From Phycisphaerae bacterium (GTDB lineage: Bacteria; Chloroflexota; Anaerolineae; 4572-78; J111), in the NCBI GenBank assembly GCA_028285035.1, contig JANQQF010000136.1:22875-86874 (forward strand): a stretch of 64,000 bases of DNA, given 5' to 3'. The notes under the pieces are model-generated. The model did not search any database. It worked only from the letters and a program-made list of their open reading frames with translations, and was not told where the DNA came from. Made by a program: the position numbers and the translations under genes. Shown in pieces: positions 1 to 8,779 of this stretch. Each line of letters opens with the position of its first letter. Position 1 is the stretch's first letter.

Positions 1-69
1 TCTATTCTACGAATGTGCGTACCATTTCCCTCGTAATCGCCGTACGAAAAATCGCAAATGGGAACAATC

Positions 70-98
70 TTGCATTGCATCTCGCCCCTCGTTATACT
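70..98 (+). promoter_or_regulatory. Possible sigma-70 promoter of the first kinase gene
   Basis: TTGCAT at 70-75 is followed after 17 bases by TATACT at 93-98. The -10 matches the consensus at five of six positions and the -35 only at three. The kinase ATG is at 137, with AAGG about 8 bases before it. Inference from pattern only. Confidence 0.35.
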
Positions 99-136
99 GG
101 TAGGTGCAAATTCGACTCCACCTCAAGGCAAATTGA

Positions 137-2200
137 ATGAAAGAATTGTTGGGACAAACGCTGGGACAACACAAAATTATTGAGCAGATCGGGGCCGGTG
201 GCATGGCCACCGTCTTCAAGGCCCATCAAAGTGGCCTCAATCGGGACGTGGCCCTCAAGGTGTTACCGCCTCAGATTGCTGAACGTGAGGGCTTTACCGA
301 ACGTTTTACCCGTGAAGCTCAGGCCATCGGTAATCTCCACCATCCTAACATTTTGCCGGTCTACGCCTCTGGGCATGACAAAGGCTATAGCTACATCGCC
401 ATGCGCTACATTCCTGGCGCTCGGACTCTCGTCCAGACCATGCAGGACGCCCCCTTGGCTCCACAAAAAATCATTCATTTGGCTCACCAAATCGCGGCTG
501 CGCTTGATCACGCCCACACCGCAGGAATCGTGCATCGCGATGTCAAGCCGAGCAACATTTTGATGGACGACGATTGGGTGTTCCTCAGCGACTTTGGCCT
601 GGCCAAGGCCATGGAACAGGCGTCCGACTTGACCGGGACAGGCGTCGGGGTGGGTACACCCGCCTATATGTCGCCTGAACAGGCCAAGGGAGAGCAGCTC
701 GATCACCGGACCGATATCTATGCCTTGGGGATCATTCTCTTTGAGATGCTTACCGGCCACATTCCCCATAAAGCCGAAACGCCGATTGCCACCGTAATGA
801 AACGGATCAACGAGCCACTCCCTTCCGCACGCAGCCTAAACCCAACGATCCCAGCCGCAGTTGAGTCGGTCTTGGTCAAAGCCTTGGCTCCAAATCCTGT
901 GGATCGATACAATCGCGCCGGTGAGTTGAGGCAAGCCCTGGAAACAGCATTTTCTACTGGCATCAACAACATCACTGAGCAGCGTCCTCTAGCGGTACCC
1001 ATACCTAGTGAAACACAGCAACCCATTTCAGAGCCGCACTTAAGCAACACCTCAACTATTTCTCAATCGGGAAATAAGAACCGGACCCTCGATATCGTCA
1101 TTACCACCCTCCTCGGTGTGGTCACCCTATGTGGCTTAAGTGGGTCGGTTTTATCATTTCTACCCAACCAGGAAACGGGCGAAGTCAATCTGATGCTTCT
1201 CCCTATGTGTCTTGGGGCTGCAATTGCCTCTCTAACCACCATCGGCCTGATTTGGTTTAGACGCCGCAATACACCTGCCTCCGCCTGGTTTGCTGTTGGG
1301 GTGATCGCTTGGTTTATCGGGGTGAATATTTTGGGGTTAGGGGGAGGAACATTACTCAATCCCCAAAGTACACAAAGTTTTAGCGAAGATTTAGGCTTTA
1401 GCTTGGCTTTGTGCTTTATGCCTGGGGGGTTACTGGCTTTATTGGGCTTAGGCTTGTACGCTTTTGACTACCGTCGAAATTTAAAAGCGGGGACTCTGGC
1501 GGCCTCTAACCTGATGGCAAATGATACTGCCACCAAAAAGCAAAATCTGCTTGCGGCCCAAGCCGAAAAATTAGCTCGGGCGGGTGACTATCACAAGCGG
1601 ATTGAGGGAATCGCGCTCGATTTAGCAGGTGGTACCCCTTCTCCCCAACGCCAACCCCCACGATCACCGCACGCCGAAAAATTGGCTCGCGCTGCTGATT
1701 ATCACCATCGAATTGAAGATCTTATCAAGCAGCAGCGCTCAACGTTCGCCGATCAATTCAGCTCGATACTCAATGACCTCGATGCCTGGGAGCAACACCT
1801 TGACACCTTGGCTGAACGGCTCCACAAATTTGAGCAGGACGACATCATCCAGCGGGACATCAAAGAGGTGCCTCAGGCCATTGCCCAGTTGGAGCAAAAG
1901 CTAGAACTGGAAACAAATCCCGAGGTTCGCACAGAGATGGAAGAAACGTTGATACAACAGCGTAACCATAAAAAACAACTCGATATGTTGGTTACGATTA
2001 TGCATCGCACCGAACTCGACCTTGATGAAACTCTGGCTGCGATTGGCTCCATCTATTCCCAACTTCAACTCATCAGTGCGAAAGAGATTGATCGCAATCG
2101 GGCCAAACGCCTCTCTAGCGACATTCACGAGCAAGCCGATCATCTCAATGACCTGCTGGCAGCCATGGATGAGGTGTACGAGAGTTCGGATCGGTTTTGA
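137..2200 (+). CDS. Membrane-anchored Hanks-type Ser/Thr protein kinase with C-terminal coiled coil
   Basis: Transfers phosphate from ATP to Ser/Thr of target proteins at the inner face of the membrane. Residues about 10-275 are a complete kinase domain: glycine loop GAGGMATVFKA, VALKV lysine, catalytic HRDVKPSNIL, DFG (DFGLAKA) and activation-segment GTPAYMSPEQ. A low-complexity linker is followed by four hydrophobic segments (about 315-480), then a long charged, heptad-like cytoplasmic tail (about 500-687). The linker before the coiled coil contains a tandem duplication: AEKLARAGDYHKRIE is followed about 40 residues later by AEKLARAADYHHRIE. No PASTA or other ligand domain is visible, so the sensing input is unknown; the four-helix region or the coiled coil are candidates. 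The kinase assignment is secure, the targets are not. Confidence 0.95.
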   Translation: MKELLGQTLGQHKIIEQIGAGGMATVFKAHQSGLNRDVALKVLPPQIAEREGFTERFTREAQAIGNLHHPNILPVYASGHDKGYSYIAMRYIPGARTLVQTMQDAPLAPQKIIHLAHQIAAALDHAHTAGIVHRDVKPSNILMDDDWVFLSDFGLAKAMEQASDLTGTGVGVGTPAYMSPEQAKGEQLDHRTDIYALGIILFEMLTGHIPHKAETPIATVMKRINEPLPSARSLNPTIPAAVESVLVKALAPNPVDRYNRAGELRQALETAFSTGINNITEQRPLAVPIPSETQQPISEPHLSNTSTISQSGNKNRTLDIVITTLLGVVTLCGLSGSVLSFLPNQETGEVNLMLLPMCLGAAIASLTTIGLIWFRRRNTPASAWFAVGVIAWFIGVNILGLGGGTLLNPQSTQSFSEDLGFSLALCFMPGGLLALLGLGLYAFDYRRNLKAGTLAASNLMANDTATKKQNLLAAQAEKLARAGDYHKRIEGIALDLAGGTPSPQRQPPRSPHAEKLARAADYHHRIEDLIKQQRSTFADQFSSILNDLDAWEQHLDTLAERLHKFEQDDIIQRDIKEVPQAIAQLEQKLELETNPEVRTEMEETLIQQRNHKKQLDMLVTIMHRTELDLDETLAAIGSIYSQLQLISAKEIDRNRAKRLSSDIHEQADHLNDLLAAMDEVYESSDRF

Positions 2201-2239
2201 GAATTGTCCAACTCCCCTCCCTCGCGTAAAATCCAGCAA

Positions 2240-3688
2240 ATGACAACACAAACTGAGCTTGTTTCCCAAACAAAAACCTCGCCTAGCACATCACAGGCGA
2301 GGTTCCTTTCTGTCTTACAAATATATGGTCTGATTCTTCTCACCCTCCATTTGGCTGCGTTTCAATTTGCCGAAGAACTCAGTTGGAGTTTGTGGCCCTA
2401 CACCTTATTGCCGGCCTGGCTGGGCTGGCTCCTAGCGCTACTCATCGGCACCTTAATCATTCCAACCGTTACTGGATTTATCATCCGATGGCTACACGCA
2501 GCTTGGCAAGCCATTCCAGGCAAAGCCTATCCCCAATGTTGGTTTGTAGGCATCGCCCTCGCCAGTGGATTTCCTTTCTGGTTGGCCCGGCTCAATCACC
2601 TTCGGTGGGGCGACTCCTACCTGCTTTCCATTGCCCTCTCCTACCACGACCTTGATTTACGCGTAATCTACAACTGGCAAGCGCCCTTCACCGTGTTCTT
2701 GCATCAACGCTTGTGGCAATTTGTCGCTGATCCACTATTAGGCTGGCCCGTGGAGAACGTTTACGCGACGATCAGCATCCTATGTGGCATCATTTTTGTG
2801 TACGTCTTGCTTAACTTCGTCCGGCGATTGGGCCGCACCACAACCGAAGCCATTATCTTGGCAGGGCTAATCCTCACCACAGGCTCGATCCAGCTTTTCT
2901 TCGGCTATGTCGAAAACTACACCATCATCTCTTTGGGTCTTATCGTCACAATGTTTCTGGCTTGGCGAGCCTTGCAGGGCGAAATCCAGCCAGTCTGGCC
3001 TGTCTTAGGGCTAGCCGTGACCAACGCCTTCCACCCGTCCACCGTCTTCATCTGGCCGGGAATGTGGCTACTCGTTTGGTTTTGCTGGCGGTTGGAGTAT
3101 GTCACCTTGCGGCAAGCCGCGTGGCAACTTGTTGTGCCCCCCTTGATCTTAGGCGGAATGGTTTTAGCCTTGATGGAAGGTGGCTCCCACGGCCTGGACG
3201 CCTTTTTGGGCGTGGATCGCCCTGGCGGGGGCGATGGCATTTGGTTCGTCCCTATCTTCGAAACCACCACCGAGTGGCAACATTACACCATGTTCTCCCC
3301 CGCCCACATCATCGACTGGCTCAATCTTCACTTGCTCATATCTCCTTTTGGACTGGTTATCCTCCTCCTTGCCCTCCCCACCCTCTGGCAAGCTTCATCC
3401 CCCCTCTTTGACAGCGAACCTGATCGACGATTTGCCATCTACCTCGCTGTTTCTGCCACAATGTATATCCTCTTCACCTGGCTCTGGAATCCCGACTACG
3501 GTGCACGCAAAGATTGGGACCTCTTCGCCCCCTCCGCCTTTGTGTACACCCTACTGGCTGGTTACCTTCTGGTCCGTCTCTTCTCCGAGCGAGAGAAGCT
3601 CACCCAGGCTGGGGTGTTTGTGATTGCTGTCTCGCTACTCCACACAGGCGTGTGGGTGTTTGCGAATACGCACGATTTGCCTCGGTGA
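2240..3688 (+). CDS. Polytopic membrane protein, possibly a GT-C/PMT-like glycosyltransferase
   Basis: About 482 residues with ten or more predicted membrane helices. A TTG in the same frame at 2204 would add 12 residues; the ATG at 2240 is preferred because it needs no rare start, but neither has a clear ribosome site. A luminal-type loop after the second helix carries WGDSYLL, and later loops contain RPGGGDGIWF and WNPDYGARKDWDLFA, the spacing of acidic loop residues seen in GT-C integral membrane glycosyltransferases. Such enzymes use polyprenyl-phosphate sugars outside the membrane. The family match is by general shape only; it could be another multi-helix protein. It lies 39 bases after the kinase and may be cotranscribed with it. 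Confidence 0.6.
   Translation: MTTQTELVSQTKTSPSTSQARFLSVLQIYGLILLTLHLAAFQFAEELSWSLWPYTLLPAWLGWLLALLIGTLIIPTVTGFIIRWLHAAWQAIPGKAYPQCWFVGIALASGFPFWLARLNHLRWGDSYLLSIALSYHDLDLRVIYNWQAPFTVFLHQRLWQFVADPLLGWPVENVYATISILCGIIFVYVLLNFVRRLGRTTTEAIILAGLILTTGSIQLFFGYVENYTIISLGLIVTMFLAWRALQGEIQPVWPVLGLAVTNAFHPSTVFIWPGMWLLVWFCWRLEYVTLRQAAWQLVVPPLILGGMVLALMEGGSHGLDAFLGVDRPGGGDGIWFVPIFETTTEWQHYTMFSPAHIIDWLNLHLLISPFGLVILLLALPTLWQASSPLFDSEPDRRFAIYLAVSATMYILFTWLWNPDYGARKDWDLFAPSAFVYTLLAGYLLVRLFSEREKLTQAGVFVIAVSLLHTGVWVFANTHDLPR
2275..2304 (+). terminator. Strong hairpin at the kinase/membrane-protein junction
   Basis: AACCTCGCCT at 2275-2284 pairs perfectly with AGGCGAGGTT at 2295-2304 around a 10-base loop and is followed by CCTTTCTGTCTT. 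It lies inside the first codons of the membrane-protein frame, so it could be an attenuator, a weak terminator for the kinase transcript or an mRNA stability element. The U-tract is poor. Confidence 0.35.
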
Positions 3689-3780
3689 GGCAAGGGCCAA
3701 CGACTTGAACTGATTTCCTCTTGACAACCAAGCTCATTTGTTCCAAATTAGCAATATGATTACTTCTCTCAAGAGGACAA

Positions 3781-4197
3781 ATGGGAAATCCTACAAACAT
3801 ATACTTCATCAAAGAAACGGTATTGATTGAAAACCACCAAGTCGAAATCCGTGAGACTCCTGAACCATTTTTGACTTGGGCAATAAATGAGTTAGGTGAA
3901 GCGAAGGCCGATCTAGAGAAAGATGACAATATTGACAATTTGCATTCAATATTTTACTGGATATCTGAACGACTTCTCGAATACTCTCCTTCGTTTCAGG
4001 AAATGAATGAAACCAAAAACATTTGTAGCTGTGGCGTGTTACACATTGAGTATTTTGATAACACAGGTATCTGGGATGAATTCGAAAAGCTTTTTCACAA
4101 GCTTCCAAATCATCTCGAAAAACGCATAAAAGAAACTGATGCTGTAATTCCTCCAAAATATAACAACTCCCATCAGGTCGCTGATAAAGGAAATTAA
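3781..4197 (+). CDS. Hypothetical 138-aa protein in AT-rich island
   Basis: A small soluble, acidic protein with no signal peptide and no family I recognise. A central CSCGVLHIEYFD segment has the only cysteines. GAGG precedes the ATG at about 7 bases and a perfect TTGACA lies at 3721-3726 upstream, though its -10 partner is weak. Codon use is AT-rich (many AAA, GAA, ATT), unlike the GC-balanced genes on both sides, which suggests acquisition. It is the first of three small frames running to 4971. An immunity or antitoxin role is possible from context but nothing in the sequence proves it. Confidence 0.6.
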   Translation: MGNPTNIYFIKETVLIENHQVEIRETPEPFLTWAINELGEAKADLEKDDNIDNLHSIFYWISERLLEYSPSFQEMNETKNICSCGVLHIEYFDNTGIWDEFEKLFHKLPNHLEKRIKETDAVIPPKYNNSHQVADKGN

Positions 4198-4210
4198 TCA
4201 TGACGGGAGG

Positions 4211-4363
4211 TTGATTTTTTTTGAGTACGAAGAAATGAACAATATTCTCACCGTTTGTAAAAGTGTCATAGATGAACTAATTTTTGAAGATGAATGGAAA
4301 GTGCTTATAGCCGCTCACAAAACAGTATCGTATGACTTTGCTATTTTCGATTCATTTTTTTAG
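4211..4363 (+). pseudogene. Short AT-rich reading frame, likely gene remnant
   Basis: A TTG-started frame of 50 residues (internal ATG at 4235) begins 13 bases after the previous stop and ends in TAG at 4361-4363. A GGGAGG lies directly upstream at 4205-4210, too close to serve the TTG well. The peptide is rich in hydrophobic residues (ILTVCKSVIDELIF) and looks like the broken tail of a small globular protein. It fills most of the 246-base gap between the two flanking hypothetical genes. I do not recognise it. Confidence 0.25.
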
Positions 4364-4443
4364 GTCCAAAATTTGATGTTGATGGATGTCATAGTATCTT
4401 GAGAAAATAACAGCCATAAACATTTAAGAGTGCGCAAGATAAA

Positions 4444-4971
4444 ATGAACACAGATACAAAAGAAAAAATCGTAAAAATAATTGCAGAATATCAAGATGAG
4501 GCTGAAGGATTAGGGGCAATTTCTCTAGGAAAGAGCCTATATGAAATTCACAATATCCCTATGTTTGCTTCTGGGTTATATTTATTTGATGTCGTCCGTT
4601 GTCGTGAAGATGAAGCAAGCAACCTCAAACCAGTTATTCTTGAAGTTATTACGCCCAGTAATTACAGCACAATTGGGATTATTTTTTCGGACACATTAAA
4701 TGGTGAACAGCAAGGGGATATTGTTTGGGATCTTTACAAAGCGTTCAAGAATTTTTACTACGAGCGTGCAACAGATACAAACTGTGCGATCTCCTTCCCC
4801 AAAGTTCATTTTGAAGAAATATGTCAGCGACTTAATGTGGCTTATAAACTATGTCTCGGCTATATAAGAATACGAGCTATATCAACCAATCATAGAGAAA
4901 AGTATCCACACTTTTCAAATAAAAACAGATTAGGGCAGAACCCCCTCTTTAAGTTGAATAAATTCAATTAA
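4444..4971 (+). CDS. DUF4265-like hypothetical protein
   Basis: 175 residues, soluble. The N-terminal pattern, with an invariant-looking YEIHNIPMFASGLYLFDVV run near residues 33-52 followed by a beta-rich stretch and a helix ending EEICQRL, resembles the DUF4265 arrangement (…Y.l.NIPfya.g…gDvV…). That family is small, of unknown function and often found singly in accessory regions. The resemblance is from memory of the motif and is uncertain. The gene is AT-rich like its two upstream neighbours, is transcribed in the same direction, and ends exactly at a bidirectional terminator. Confidence 0.6.
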   Translation: MNTDTKEKIVKIIAEYQDEAEGLGAISLGKSLYEIHNIPMFASGLYLFDVVRCREDEASNLKPVILEVITPSNYSTIGIIFSDTLNGEQQGDIVWDLYKAFKNFYYERATDTNCAISFPKVHFEEICQRLNVAYKLCLGYIRIRAISTNHREKYPHFSNKNRLGQNPLFKLNKFN

Positions 4972-5009
4972 AAAGAGCCTGCATTTTGGGGATACAGGCT
5001 CTTTTTTCA
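4971..5009. terminator. Bidirectional rho-independent terminator
   Basis: AAAAGAGCCTG pairs with CAGGCTCTTTT around a short loop, with A-rich and T-rich flanks on either side. It sits between the stop at 4971 on the + strand and the helicase stop at 5032 on the - strand, and so can serve both convergent genes. Confidence 0.85.
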
Positions 5010-5031
5010 CCATTCAAATAAACATCAACCC

Positions 5032-6735
5032 TCAGGCCCGCTTAACCCCCAACACCTCAGACTCAAAGCGATAGGTTCCGGCCTTAGACAGAACGTGATC
5101 GACCAGTTCGTCAGGAACATCGACGAAGGTGCGGGTATCTTGAATGCGAATTTTGCCGATGGAGCGGCCTGAAATGCGAGCGTGACGGGCCAGGGTATTG
5201 ACAATGTGGTTGGGCTGAATGCCATCGGTTCGGCCTTTATCCAGCACCAAACGAGTCATTCCTTCTTCATGGGAGCTACGTGAGGGGCCATCACCTCGAC
5301 CACCACTTCGACCATTACGACTGCCACGCTCACCACGCCCTGATCGCTCCCGGCTGGATCGGTCTTTTTCATACCGGCCCCGTTTGCGATCATACTTACC
5401 ACGTTTTGGGGGTTCCTCAACCACCTCGGTGACACTTGGAATCGGACGTTGCCGCTCCTCATCGCGGGCCAGCTTCAAAGCGGCTGCCGCCACGATAATC
5501 GGATCGTGCCCCTCCTCAACCAGACCGAGAATGATATCACGTTCGCGACGGCCTCGGGCGCGTTTGACCCAGACCATCAGCCGCTCAACCAATTTAGCCT
5601 CACGGTGCTTCTCAATCTCTTCAGTCGTGGGCAATTTGGCTTGGGTCATCGTTTGTTTTGTAAAACGCTCAATTTTTCGCAGGTGCCACCGCTCACGAGG
5701 CGTGACCAACGAAATGGCTGTTCCCGTGCGCCCAGCCCGACCGGTTCGCCCAACGCGATGGACAAACACTTCGGGGTCATTTGGCAAATCAAAGTTAATG
5801 ACGTGGGAAATATCATCGATGTCCAGACCGCGTGCGGCGACGTCTGTGGCCACCAAGACAGTCACCTGATTGCCTCGAAAGCGCTTGAGCACCCGTTCGC
5901 GGGCTTCCTGGCTCATATCACCATTCAAGGCCTCAGCCGCAACACCACGCCCGGTCAAGGCATTCGCCAAATCACCTGTCCCGACCCGGGTTCGGGCAAA
6001 AATTAGCGTATTCACCATCGGCTCAATCTCAAAGAGGCGAACCAACGCGGCTAATTTATCGGCTTCATAGACCATATAGTAGCGTTGCTCAATCGCCTCA
6101 ACAGTCAATTGCTTTTTGGCAATAGTCACCGACTCTGGATCAATCATATATTGATCGGCTAACTTACGGATTTCTTTGGGGAGTGTGGCTGAAAAAAGGG
6201 CCGTTTGGCGACGAGGAGGTGTTTGCTCCAAAATTGCTTCGATATCCTCGATAAAGCCCATACTCAACATCTCATCCGCTTCATCAAGTACCACGGTCGA
6301 AACATTGCTCAAGTCGAGCACCTTACGTTTAATCAAATCGAGCAAGCGGCCAGGGGTGCCGATCACAATATCGACCCCTTTTTTCAAACGACCAATTTGT
6401 TTGTAGTAGGGCTGCCCCCCATAAACTGCCATCACTTTTACGCCAAGATGTTGGCCGTACTGCTCGGTCGCCTCAGCCACCTGGATGGCCAATTCACGAG
6501 TGGGGGCTAAGACCAAACCTTGGACGTGTTTTTGTTTCTCTTCAAGGTTGTGTAGCATCGGCAGGGCGAAGGCAGCAGTTTTGCCCGTTCCCGTTTGGGC
6601 CTGACCAATCACATCATCACCAGTCAGCATCAGGGGGATCATGCCTTCTTGGATGGGGGTGGGGTCGGTATACCCCATTTCTGTTACAGCCTGCACCAAT
6701 TCAGGGCGCAGGTGCAACTCAAATACATTTGTCAT
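5032..6735 (-). CDS. deaD: DEAD-box ATP-dependent RNA helicase with DbpA-type RNA-binding domain
   Basis: Unwinds structured RNA during ribosome assembly and mRNA turnover, typically important in the cold. Motifs in order: Q motif near TDPTPIQ, Walker A AQTGTGKT, PTRELA, VLDEADEML, SAT, ARGLDID and HRVGRTGRAG. After the helicase core (about 1-370) comes a helical dimerisation-like segment, then an Arg/Gly/Ser-rich disordered stretch (about 430-480), then a DbpA-like RNA-binding fold at the C-terminus (IGKIRI…FVDVPDELVDHVL). This is the CsdA/DeaD layout. The gene stands alone and has an unusually long, hairpin-rich upstream leader (6736-7011), which fits post-transcriptional or temperature control. 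Confidence 0.95.
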   Translation of the reverse strand: MTNVFELHLRPELVQAVTEMGYTDPTPIQEGMIPLMLTGDDVIGQAQTGTGKTAAFALPMLHNLEEKQKHVQGLVLAPTRELAIQVAEATEQYGQHLGVKVMAVYGGQPYYKQIGRLKKGVDIVIGTPGRLLDLIKRKVLDLSNVSTVVLDEADEMLSMGFIEDIEAILEQTPPRRQTALFSATLPKEIRKLADQYMIDPESVTIAKKQLTVEAIEQRYYMVYEADKLAALVRLFEIEPMVNTLIFARTRVGTGDLANALTGRGVAAEALNGDMSQEARERVLKRFRGNQVTVLVATDVAARGLDIDDISHVINFDLPNDPEVFVHRVGRTGRAGRTGTAISLVTPRERWHLRKIERFTKQTMTQAKLPTTEEIEKHREAKLVERLMVWVKRARGRRERDIILGLVEEGHDPIIVAAAALKLARDEERQRPIPSVTEVVEEPPKRGKYDRKRGRYEKDRSSRERSGRGERGSRNGRSGGRGDGPSRSSHEEGMTRLVLDKGRTDGIQPNHIVNTLARHARISGRSIGKIRIQDTRTFVDVPDELVDHVLSKAGTYRFESEVLGVKRA

Positions 6736-6763
6736 CGAATAGCTCCTATGTAGTAAGTAGTAA

Positions 6764-6862
6764 TTGGTAATTAGTAATCAGTTATTAATAGTGATTGCCT
6801 TAATTTACCGCCTTGATGAAAAGGCAATAACCAATCACCATGTACTATTTACTAATTACCAA
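6764..6862. repeat. Palindromic intergenic element upstream of deaD
   Basis: TTGGTAATTAGTAA at 6764-6777 pairs perfectly with TTACTAATTACCAA at 6849-6862. Inside it, GTGATTG and CAATCAC and also GCCTT and AAGGC form further arms, so the whole ~100 bases can fold into a nested hairpin. A related palindrome built on the same TAATTGGTAA core lies at 13390-13435. Confidence 0.6.
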
Positions 6863-6980
6863 CCTGGGTCGAGTCTGCTGGCGGGTGATGATGAGTTTCC
6901 TTGCGGAATACCTCACCCACCCCAGCCGCTTTTCCGGCAACAGCCGACTCATCCCCATATTAGAGCCATTCTGTTGCAAC

Positions 6981-7009
6981 AAAAATGCCCGCCAAATTTT
7001 GGTCGGGCA
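6981..7009 (-). terminator. Rho-independent terminator or leader attenuator
   Basis: On the minus strand TGCCCG and CGGGCA arms (7004-7009 with 6986-6991) are followed by a run of five U (6981-6985). It is positioned to end the glycoside hydrolase transcript (stop at 7127) and may also lie within the deaD leader. The remaining bases of the 6736-7126 gap hold no convincing gene. Confidence 0.55.
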
Positions 7010-7126
7010 ACCTTCGTGGAATACTCAACAATTTTGATTTATGATTTTGGATTGATGATTTGCGATTAGTATCGCCGAAATCATCAATCTGTTGGGAAGT
7101 ATAGCACGTTTTTTATAGATGCATAA

Positions 7127-8647
7127 TTACCGCCCCAACAATCGCCGCGCCATCACCTGCCAAATCACTAGCAAAAAGGTCACACCCGCCATCAACAATA
7201 GAAAAACGAAGACAAAGCGTCGGCGGGGAGAGACAGCCATAATCTCCAACGGGGTTGGGGGCAAGGGAGTCGGCGTGGGGGCAACGTTGAGCGGGTAACG
7301 CTCTTGAGGGGTGCCGGGCTCAACGATGATTTGCGGCGGGCCACCGATGAAACACTCGCCGCTGCTACAGGTGGCCGGAGGGACATCAAGGGTGTACTGT
7401 TTTCGTTCTGCAAGAAGGGGTTGGGTCGCCCCGGTTTGATCGACCAAGATGGCCTCATCCACAATGGCATTGAGTGTCACCTGTCGCGGTGTGGGGGCCA
7501 TATTCCACACAACGGTCACCGTATCTTCAGGTCGTTTGAAAACAACAACATAAACATCACCTTGCTCAAACAAAGTCGCTTCCTCAAAACCAACCAGATA
7601 GGTGGTCACCACTTGATAAGCGGTAAAGGCGGGTCGGCGTGATTTATCACCACGAAGCAGGCCAAAAGGTTGCACATCTTCGGGGTGTTCGGTGCTATTG
7701 AAGAGTTTGTAAACCTGTACCCGCTCGGCACCGGAGCCGAAGGCGATGGCGTGCGCTTGGATGATAAATGAACTTTGCTCCTCCAAGGTGGCTTTGAAAC
7801 GCGGCTCGCGATGAGGCGGCTCGGGGATGTCACTGCTTGGGGGGGCATTGGTCTCGTTGAGCCAAATCTCCTTGTCGGTCAAGCCAAATGAGTCGAGCGT
7901 GGCCCGTGTTTCGGTAATAATGTCGCGCAACTGCTGGGGCTTGTAGTAAAGGTGGTAATTGACCCCATCAAAATAGTAGTTGTTCGCGGCAGCATCAGGG
8001 TCAGCCGAAATCAGGCGCAAGACCCGTGGCAAATATTGCTCCCGATCATACTCCTCATCCCACCAATAAGTCAGCCCCGACAGATACACCTTCATCGTTG
8101 GGTCCACCTTTTTGATGGCCAAGTAGGCTGTTTTGTGGAGCAGGACAAAATCTTCTTCCGTCCCATTCCAGGTACTGCCTGGATGGTTGGCATCCCACAC
8201 ATCCGGCTCGTTCCAAATGATCCAGTGCTGGATACGCCCTTGATATTGCTCAACCAATCGCTCGACAAAGGTGGCCCACTCCGTCATATCAGGCACATCC
8301 TTCAAATTCGGGTTGGCCGGATCATTGCCTAGATGCTCCAAATCGCGGGCCCACTCAGGCGTCCGAACAATCAGCCCAACCACCTCGCGGCCCGCAGCTA
8401 GATCGGTCGCAATCAAGGGATCTGGCACATTGGCTGGCTGCCAATCATCAGGGCCATTGGGTTGAATGATATCCCAATAAAACTTGATCCGAGTATACCC
8501 CACCCCTGACTCAGCCGCCGCTTCAAAGTCGTCGTAGGTCTGCACCAAGCCGAAACGAGGGTCTGGGGTTGGTTCTTGGGCAAAATTTGCCTCAGGGTGA
8601 ACAAAGAGCAATAAAATTGCAATGAGAATAATGATATATTGTCGCAT
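7127..8647 (-). CDS. Membrane-anchored clan-A glycoside hydrolase-like protein
   Basis: An extracytoplasmic TIM-barrel of the GH-A clan (GH5/GH39/GH42-like). The likely acid/base is E147 in IIWNEPDV and the nucleophile E265 in IWLNETNA, both in the expected barrel positions. A signal peptide starts MRQYIIILIAILLLF. The TTG-started frame could extend 11 residues upstream (to 8680), but the ATG at 8647 puts the hydrophobic core in the normal place. After the barrel comes a small beta domain with two cysteines, a Pro/Thr linker (PTPTPLPPTPL) and one C-terminal membrane helix with a basic stop-transfer tail. Substrate unknown. A second protein with a related barrel is encoded at 32692-35628. Confidence 0.85.
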   Translation of the reverse strand: MRQYIIILIAILLLFVHPEANFAQEPTPDPRFGLVQTYDDFEAAAESGVGYTRIKFYWDIIQPNGPDDWQPANVPDPLIATDLAAGREVVGLIVRTPEWARDLEHLGNDPANPNLKDVPDMTEWATFVERLVEQYQGRIQHWIIWNEPDVWDANHPGSTWNGTEEDFVLLHKTAYLAIKKVDPTMKVYLSGLTYWWDEEYDREQYLPRVLRLISADPDAAANNYYFDGVNYHLYYKPQQLRDIITETRATLDSFGLTDKEIWLNETNAPPSSDIPEPPHREPRFKATLEEQSSFIIQAHAIAFGSGAERVQVYKLFNSTEHPEDVQPFGLLRGDKSRRPAFTAYQVVTTYLVGFEEATLFEQGDVYVVVFKRPEDTVTVVWNMAPTPRQVTLNAIVDEAILVDQTGATQPLLAERKQYTLDVPPATCSSGECFIGGPPQIIVEPGTPQERYPLNVAPTPTPLPPTPLEIMAVSPRRRFVFVFLLLMAGVTFLLVIWQVMARRLLGR

Positions 8648-8765
8648 AGCTCTAGATGATATCGATTGTTGATTTTTCAAAGGCGACTATTCTAGCCGCA
8701 TTCCTAAAAAATGGGGAATCTATCACCTGCCAACCTGCCATTTTTTAGATCGCCTGTCCTGGACG

Positions 8766-8771
8766 TATAAT
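8766..8771 (+). promoter_or_regulatory. -10 box for an apparently leaderless SGNH gene
   Basis: A perfect TATAAT lies only 8 bases before the ATG at 8780, so a transcript starting at the usual distance would begin at or next to the start codon. No ribosome site is present in that gap. A weak TTTAGA lies 16 bases upstream. Confidence 0.4.
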
Positions 8772-8779
8772 GCCGCCTT

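Noticed and set aside
5219..5869. Long + strand frame of 216 codons opposite deaD
   Set aside because: It is antisense to conserved helicase motifs, has Arg/Ser-rich content typical of a shadow frame and no ribosome site.
6840..7037. 65-codon + frame in the deaD leader
   Set aside because: It lacks a ribosome site and lies across the palindrome and terminator; more likely non-coding.
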